Assembly (NCBI RefSeq): GCF_029910215.1
Contig: NZ_CP110396.1
Location: forward strand, 1,922,001 to 1,986,000
Reading direction: 5' to 3'
Origin: Paraburkholderia sp. D15
Lineage (GTDB): Bacteria > Pseudomonadota > Gammaproteobacteria > Burkholderiales > Burkholderiaceae
Length of the DNA: 64,000 bases
Shown: in pieces, positions 59,922 to 64,000 of the stretch
How the letters are laid out: every line of letters begins with the position of its first letter
Position numbering within the stretch: position 1 is the stretch's first letter
Notes under the pieces: generated by a model
Database searches by the model: none
The model's input: the letters and a program-made list of their open reading frames with translations, nothing else
Told to the model about the DNA's origin: nothing
Translations under genes and position numbers: made by a program

Positions 59922-61060
59922 TGGCTACTGCACTGAATTTCGAAGCGCTGCTCGCGCGACCCGCGCTCGCCGAACTGCGCGACTACTGCGCATTCGACGA
60001 CGACGGCCGGCGCCGTGTCCCCGGTTCCATCCTGCTCGATCCGGCTGCGCTCGCGCTGGAGTTGCAGCGTTGCGCGGCGCGCGACCGGGAAGCCGGCTTG
60101 CGAGTCATGGAGGGGGACGCCGCGCCAGAAAGTGACGCGGCGCGTGTCAGTCCCGTATTGATGCGGGCGTATGCCTCCGAATGGTCGATCTATCTCGCGG
60201 GCACCTTGCTGTATCTGGTGGCCGTGCCCGCGCTGCTCGCGAATGCGGTGCCGGATCTGTCGCTGGCGAATCTGTCGTTCGTGCCGGAGGGGTATCCGAA
60301 GAGTGTGCGGCTTGCGCGTGAGCTGAAGCCGGTAGCGGCCGATCCCGCCGCGCGTTACGGTGTGCTGCTTGGCGAAGTGTTTCCCGCCATGGTGATGGCG
60401 TTGCAGCGGGTCAGCGGCATCGCCGCCGACATTTTGTGGGTGAATCTCGCGACGCGTATCGATACGGTATTCGTCGCGCTGGCCGAGCATGTGCCGTCGC
60501 ATGCGGACGCGGCGCTCGCGGAGCGCGACGTGTTGTTGTCCGCGCCGCTCGCGCTGGATGGCGTGAGTCCGAATCCGTACCGGCAGGCGTTCCGGTTTCA
60601 GCATGATGTGCATCCGCTCGCGCCGGAGCCGTTTCGCGTGCGGCGCAACTGCTGTCTGCGATATGCGTTCGACGATCACTACAAGTACTGCACGACGTGT
60701 CCGCTGCTGCGCAAGTTGCCGGTGGAGGAGCGTGACGCGCATTTCGAGCGGCTGGCGGCGTATGAAGATGATCATGACCATGAGCACGGACATGACCACG
60801 ATCATGAACACGGGCACGGGCACGGCCACGGCCACGGGCATGAGCATGAGCATGAGCATGAGCATGAGCATGAGCATGAGCACGGCCATGAGCATGAGCA
60901 TGAGCATGAGCATGAGCATGAGCATGAGCATGAGCATGGCCATGAGCATGGTCACAGCCACGGCCCCAAGCGCGAGCATGCCCATGACCGCGGCTCGAAC
61001 CAGGCCCACGCCCATGACCACCCGCACGACACCGGCTGCGGAGGCGCCTGCCATGAATAA
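59921..61060 (+). CDS. FhuF-like ferric-siderophore reductase with long His-rich tail
   Basis: 379 residues. The first 280 residues match the FhuF-like group, ending in the [2Fe-2S] motif RRNCCLRY...CTTCPLL (Cys-Cys, then Cys-x2-Cys). This protein reduces Fe(III) in the siderophore so iron is released in the cytoplasm. After the cluster motif comes a roughly 95-residue tail almost wholly of His alternating with Glu, Gly and Asp, ending TGCGGACHE with two more Cys. The tail is coded largely by CATGAG hexamers. Standard FhuF proteins end near the cluster, so the tail is an unusual metal-binding addition. Confidence 0.88.
   Translation: MATALNFEALLARPALAELRDYCAFDDDGRRRVPGSILLDPAALALELQRCAARDREAGLRVMEGDAAPESDAARVSPVLMRAYASEWSIYLAGTLLYLVAVPALLANAVPDLSLANLSFVPEGYPKSVRLARELKPVAADPAARYGVLLGEVFPAMVMALQRVSGIAADILWVNLATRIDTVFVALAEHVPSHADAALAERDVLLSAPLALDGVSPNPYRQAFRFQHDVHPLAPEPFRVRRNCCLRYAFDDHYKYCTTCPLLRKLPVEERDAHFERLAAYEDDHDHEHGHDHDHEHGHGHGHGHGHEHEHEHEHEHEHEHGHEHEHEHEHEHEHEHEHGHEHGHSHGPKREHAHDRGSNQAHAHDHPHDTGCGGACHE
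60839..60934 (+). repeat. CATGAG hexanucleotide repeats, blocks of 7 and 8
   Basis: Seven perfect CATGAG units (60839-60880), a CACGGC unit, then eight more (60887-60934) followed by CATGGC. Each unit codes for His-Glu. Because the unit is 6 bp, slippage changes tail length in steps of two residues without frameshift. Confidence 0.95.
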
Positions 61061-62006
61061 CACCCGCCGTCGTTTGCTGGCCGCGTCGCTCGCGTTGCCG
61101 CTCGTCGGCTGCATGCGCTCGGCCAACGCCATCGTGCCGACGCCGCTCGGCGTCAGCTCCCCGACGCTGCCGGCCGACGCGCGCCGGATCGTTTCGCTGG
61201 AATTCGTGTTTACCGAATCGCTGCTCGGTCTCGGCCGCGCGCCGATCGGCACCGCCGATCCGGATGTCTACCGCCGCTGGGTCGGCATCGACGCCGATGC
61301 GCTGCGCGACACCGTGTCGGTGGGTACGCGTCAGCAACCGGATCTGGCGGCGATCGCCGCGCTGAAGCCGGACTTGATTGTCGGCTATGCGCAGCGTCAC
61401 GCGCGGATCGCCGAGCGCCTGGCGAGTATCGCGCCGACGGTGATCTACGATCTCGAACCGCCACCCGGCGAAGACGACGCGTACACGCGCTTATTGCGCG
61501 TCTACGATGACCTCGCGAGCCGCGTCGGCGCGCAGCAGGCCGCCGGCGCACTGCGCGCAAGGCTCGATCAGGCGATCGCCGCGACGCGCGCGCAAGTGTT
61601 GGCACACGGTCTCTCGCATCGACCGACCGCGCTGATGTCGGCGCTGGCCGGCGATGCAGGTTTCTGGGGTTTCGACCGTCGTAGTTCGGTGGGCGCGTTG
61701 CTGGATCACGTCGGCCTGAGCAATGCCTGGTCGACGACGTCGGTGCGCCGGATGGGCGTGCGGGTCGGCTTCGACGCGCTGTACGACCATCCGGACTGGC
61801 TGCTGTTGCTGCTCGATCAGCCGGATCAGCCGCTCTACAGCGAGCGCTTGTGGCGCGGGTTGCCTTCGGTGCAGGCCGGCCGGATCGGTTATCTGCCGCG
61901 CGGCACGTGGACCTTCGGTGGGCCGGTGGCGATGACGACGTTCGTCGAACGTGTCGGCGCCGCGTTGCCGATGGTCGAGTCGCGCGACGGTCGCGCCGCC
62001 GGTTGA
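61053..62006 (+). CDS. Iron-siderophore substrate-binding lipoprotein (FhuD/FecB-like)
   Basis: 317 residues from the ATG at 61053 (GGAGG 10 nt before), overlapping the reductase gene by 8 bp. The N-terminus has a twin-arginine-like TRRRLLAAS and a lipobox LVGC, so it may be Tat-exported and lipidated at Cys20. The binding fold is of the helical-backbone class III: RRIVSLEFVFTESLLGLGRAPIG, LAAIAALKPDLIVGY, and a second lobe starting near the SALAGDAGFWGF segment. It delivers ferric siderophore to the FhuB-like permease. Confidence 0.92.
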   Translation: MNNTRRRLLAASLALPLVGCMRSANAIVPTPLGVSSPTLPADARRIVSLEFVFTESLLGLGRAPIGTADPDVYRRWVGIDADALRDTVSVGTRQQPDLAAIAALKPDLIVGYAQRHARIAERLASIAPTVIYDLEPPPGEDDAYTRLLRVYDDLASRVGAQQAAGALRARLDQAIAATRAQVLAHGLSHRPTALMSALAGDAGFWGFDRRSSVGALLDHVGLSNAWSTTSVRRMGVRVGFDALYDHPDWLLLLLDQPDQPLYSERLWRGLPSVQAGRIGYLPRGTWTFGGPVAMTTFVERVGAALPMVESRDGRAAG

Positions 62007-62401
62007 CGCATAAGCAACGCGCCATCGCTTGCGGGGCGTGACTGTGTCATAGCGGCGCGCCAGGGCGCTTTCGTCTCATTCGCGAGGCATAGCTTCGACC
62101 TGAACGCCTTCCTGAGTTCGTCGCGCCCACCGCACGCACCTCGCTGACCGCGCTCACCGCATTCCCCGCATTCTCCGCATTCCCCGCATTCACCGCATTC
62201 TCCGCGCTGGCGCGCACGCCGAGCCGTACTCGCCAGCGCCATCAAACTACCTCCGCGCCCGCATCACGCCCGCATCACCTCGCATCGCTTCGCCGCATTC
62301 CCCGCATCCCCCTGAACAATTTCCGGTCCCATTCGTCAAGCAGGTGAGACGCAATAGCCGCGGCAACGTGGCGCGCCCCCGACGCTTATCACGACGCAAA
62401 C
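62007..62401. other. 395-bp intergenic region before NRPS 3
   Basis: No gene is supported here. It holds a 9-bp repeat at 62156-62200 and several looser copies of CCGCATTCC-like sequence up to about 62310. It must include the NRPS 3 leader; no Fur box or clear promoter was recognised. Confidence 0.4.
62156..62200. repeat. 9-bp tandem repeat, five units
   Basis: Five units of NCCGCATTC stand in a row with only the first base changing (A, C, T, C, A). They are not CRISPR-like because there are no spacers. Possibly a slippage product or a repeated protein-binding site. Confidence 0.8.
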
Positions 62402-64000
62402 ATGAACCAGCCACCAGCTCAGGACACCGCGGGCCAAACCGCCGCCGCGCGCGACCGTCGCGCGATCTCCGCCAGGTACGCCGCATTGAGCGCGGACAAA
62501 CGCGCGCAACTGCGCAGCCGCGTCGCCGACCTGAACATCGATCCCGCGCAATTGCCGATCGTGCCGATCGCCGCGCGCGATGGCGATGACGCCGGCCACG
62601 CGCCGCTCTCCGATAGCCAGGCGCAACTGTGGTTTCTCGCGCGGCTCGAACCGGACAGCGCCGCCTATCACATGAGCGGCGGCGTGCGTCTGGACGGCGC
62701 GCTCGACGAACGCCGCCTGCGCGCCGCCGTGGCCGCGCTGGTCGAGCGTCACGAGATGTTGCGCACGCGGATCGTCGAACGTGACGGCGAACCCTTGCAG
62801 ATCGTCGATGACTTCGACGCCGTGCAGGCCGAGGCGTTGTGCGAGTTCCACGATCTGCGCGTCGCGGGCAGCGGAACCGAAGCCGACGCCGACGCCGCCT
62901 CCAAAGCCAGCATCGCCGCCTTCACCCAAACGTTTTCGCTGCGTCCCTTCGATCTCGAACGCGGGCCGCTGTGGCGAATCGCATTCCTGACGATCGGCGC
63001 CGACGCCCACGTGCTGCTGTTGACCATGCATCACCTGATTTCCGACGGCTGGTCGCTCGGCGTGCTGGTCAAGGATTTCGTCGCGGGCTACGCGGCCGAC
63101 GCCGCGCCAACGCGCGACGCGTTACCGGTCCAGTTCCGCGACTATGTGGTCTGGCAGCGCGAATGGCGCGACGAAGCGCGCGAGGCGGCCGATCTCGACT
63201 ACTGGCGCAGCCGTCTTGGCGAGCCGCAAGATCCGCTCGCGCTGCCGTACGACCGCGCTCGCAACGGCGCGCGCGGCACGCATGGCGCGCGCGTGATCCG
63301 CGTGCTCGACACGCAGCAGGCGCAGGCCTGGCGCGCGTTCGTGCGCAGCCGGCGCGGCACGGTGTCGGCGGCGATGCTGGCCGTCTTCGATGTGCTGCTC
63401 GCGCGTCATAGCGGGCAGCGCGATCTGCGCGTCGGCATGCCGCTCGCGAATCGCGACCGCGCGGAAACCGCCGGCCTGATCGGCTGCTTCGTGAACACCG
63501 TGGTGATCGACGCGCAACTGGACAGCGCCGCGCCGTTCGACGCGTTGCTGGCCCAGGTGCAGCAGCGCGTCACGCAAGCGCTCGCGCATCAGCAGGTGCC
63601 GTTCGCACGCGTGGTCGAAGCGCTGCGTCCGCCCGCGATCGTCGGCGTCACGCCGGTGTTCCAGGCGATGTTCAACCTGCTCGACGTCTCCGGCGACGGC
63701 CTGCCCGAGTTGCCGGGGCTGCGCGCGTCCGAGTGGCGCGGCGAGCATCCGGTCGCGCGTTTCGATCTGACGCTCGACATCCGCGACGATGCCGACACCT
63801 TCGAATGCGCGCTCATCTACGCAACCGATGTGTTCGACGAAGCCACCGTCGCGCAACTCGCCGACGACTTCGTGAGCCTGATCGGGCAGATCGTCGCGCA
63901 GCCCGACTGTGCATTGGGGAATCTGCGCGTGGCGGCGGACGCAGCGTCGGCAGTTGCGGCGTCGGCCGGATCGATTGCAACGGCATTCCCGGCCTATCCG
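62402..64000 (+). CDS. NRPS 3, N-terminal condensation domain (3' end outside window)
   Basis: The frame is open from the ATG at 62402 to the window end (533 codons). After about 70 residues of linker comes a C domain: SDSQAQLWFLARLEPDSAAYHMSG, the catalytic HHLISDGWS (His near 210), DYVVWQREW, VGMPLANRDRAETAGLIGCFVNT and HQQVPFARVVEAL. It should take over the growing chain from the Gly-loaded T domain of NRPS 2. The remaining domains lie beyond 64 kb. It may have its own promoter, since 395 bp separate it from the uptake operon. Confidence 0.92.
   Translation, partial: MNQPPAQDTAGQTAAARDRRAISARYAALSADKRAQLRSRVADLNIDPAQLPIVPIAARDGDDAGHAPLSDSQAQLWFLARLEPDSAAYHMSGGVRLDGALDERRLRAAVAALVERHEMLRTRIVERDGEPLQIVDDFDAVQAEALCEFHDLRVAGSGTEADADAASKASIAAFTQTFSLRPFDLERGPLWRIAFLTIGADAHVLLLTMHHLISDGWSLGVLVKDFVAGYAADAAPTRDALPVQFRDYVVWQREWRDEAREAADLDYWRSRLGEPQDPLALPYDRARNGARGTHGARVIRVLDTQQAQAWRAFVRSRRGTVSAAMLAVFDVLLARHSGQRDLRVGMPLANRDRAETAGLIGCFVNTVVIDAQLDSAAPFDALLAQVQQRVTQALAHQQVPFARVVEALRPPAIVGVTPVFQAMFNLLDVSGDGLPELPGLRASEWRGEHPVARFDLTLDIRDDADTFECALIYATDVFDEATVAQLADDFVSLIGQIVAQPDCALGNLRVAADAASAVAASAGSIATAFPAYP

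Noticed and set aside
62156..62200. Short regular repeats resembling a CRISPR
   Set aside because: The 9-bp units abut directly with no spacers; it is a simple tandem repeat.

Overview
The window is a high-GC, densely packed bacterial chromosome segment. Gene content points to Burkholderiaceae, most likely Paraburkholderia/Caballeronia/Burkholderia: paired AidA/PixA-type proteins, a DUF2783 gene, a SyrD/PvdE-type peptide exporter, an ornibactin-like siderophore locus and several MarR/LysR/IclR/MocR regulators. This placement is inference; no rRNA or tRNA marker is present. No CRISPR array, prophage or insertion sequence was seen.

Left part (1-16 kb) is ordinary accessory metabolism and regulation. 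It holds the end of a GGDEF-EAL protein, two small unknown proteins, a Tat-exported purple-acid-phosphatase-like enzyme, a glycine-zipper protein and a nucleoside 2-deoxyribosyltransferase-like enzyme. A cupin/epimerase pair lies opposite a MocR regulator, and a LysR regulator lies opposite an MFS pump. Two AidA-type proteins, a flippase-like membrane protein with a GT2 glycosyltransferase, and an FAD monooxygenase with a divergent MarR repressor follow.

Middle part (16-37.7 kb): a secreted glycosidase-like protein with a Pro/Thr/Ala-rich linker, then about 1 kb of lower-GC non-coding DNA. Next is a carbohydrate uptake unit (binding protein, two permeases, SDR dehydrogenase, ATPase, RpiR regulator) with two matching candidate operators in its divergent promoter region. 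A three-gene overlapping unit follows (unknown secreted protein, DUF3142 lipoprotein, 926-residue repeat-type protein). Two IclR genes overlapping by 4 bp lie divergent to a catabolic unit (metallo-beta-lactamase-fold protein lacking one metal site, MhpA-like FAD monooxygenase, DUF2783 protein, MFS importer).

Right part (37.7-64 kb) is a siderophore island running off the window. It carries an Sfp-type phosphopantetheinyl transferase, a nitroreductase/unknown/PPTase-like operon behind a candidate Fur box, an MFS gene, and a cyclic-peptide ABC exporter divergent to the synthetases. NRPS 1 is A-T, NRPS 2 is C-A-T-E-C-A-T, and NRPS 3 starts with a C domain and is cut by the window end. Between them, behind a second Fur box, lies an uptake operon: TonB receptor, ATPase, fused double permease, FhuF-like reductase with a long His-rich tail, and a binding lipoprotein. 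Specificity residues read by eye suggest a polar or basic first residue (possibly hydroxyornithine), then D-Asp, then Gly. No hydroxylase, acyltransferase, MbtH protein, ECF sigma factor or thioesterase is visible, so those functions must be encoded beyond 64 kb or elsewhere.
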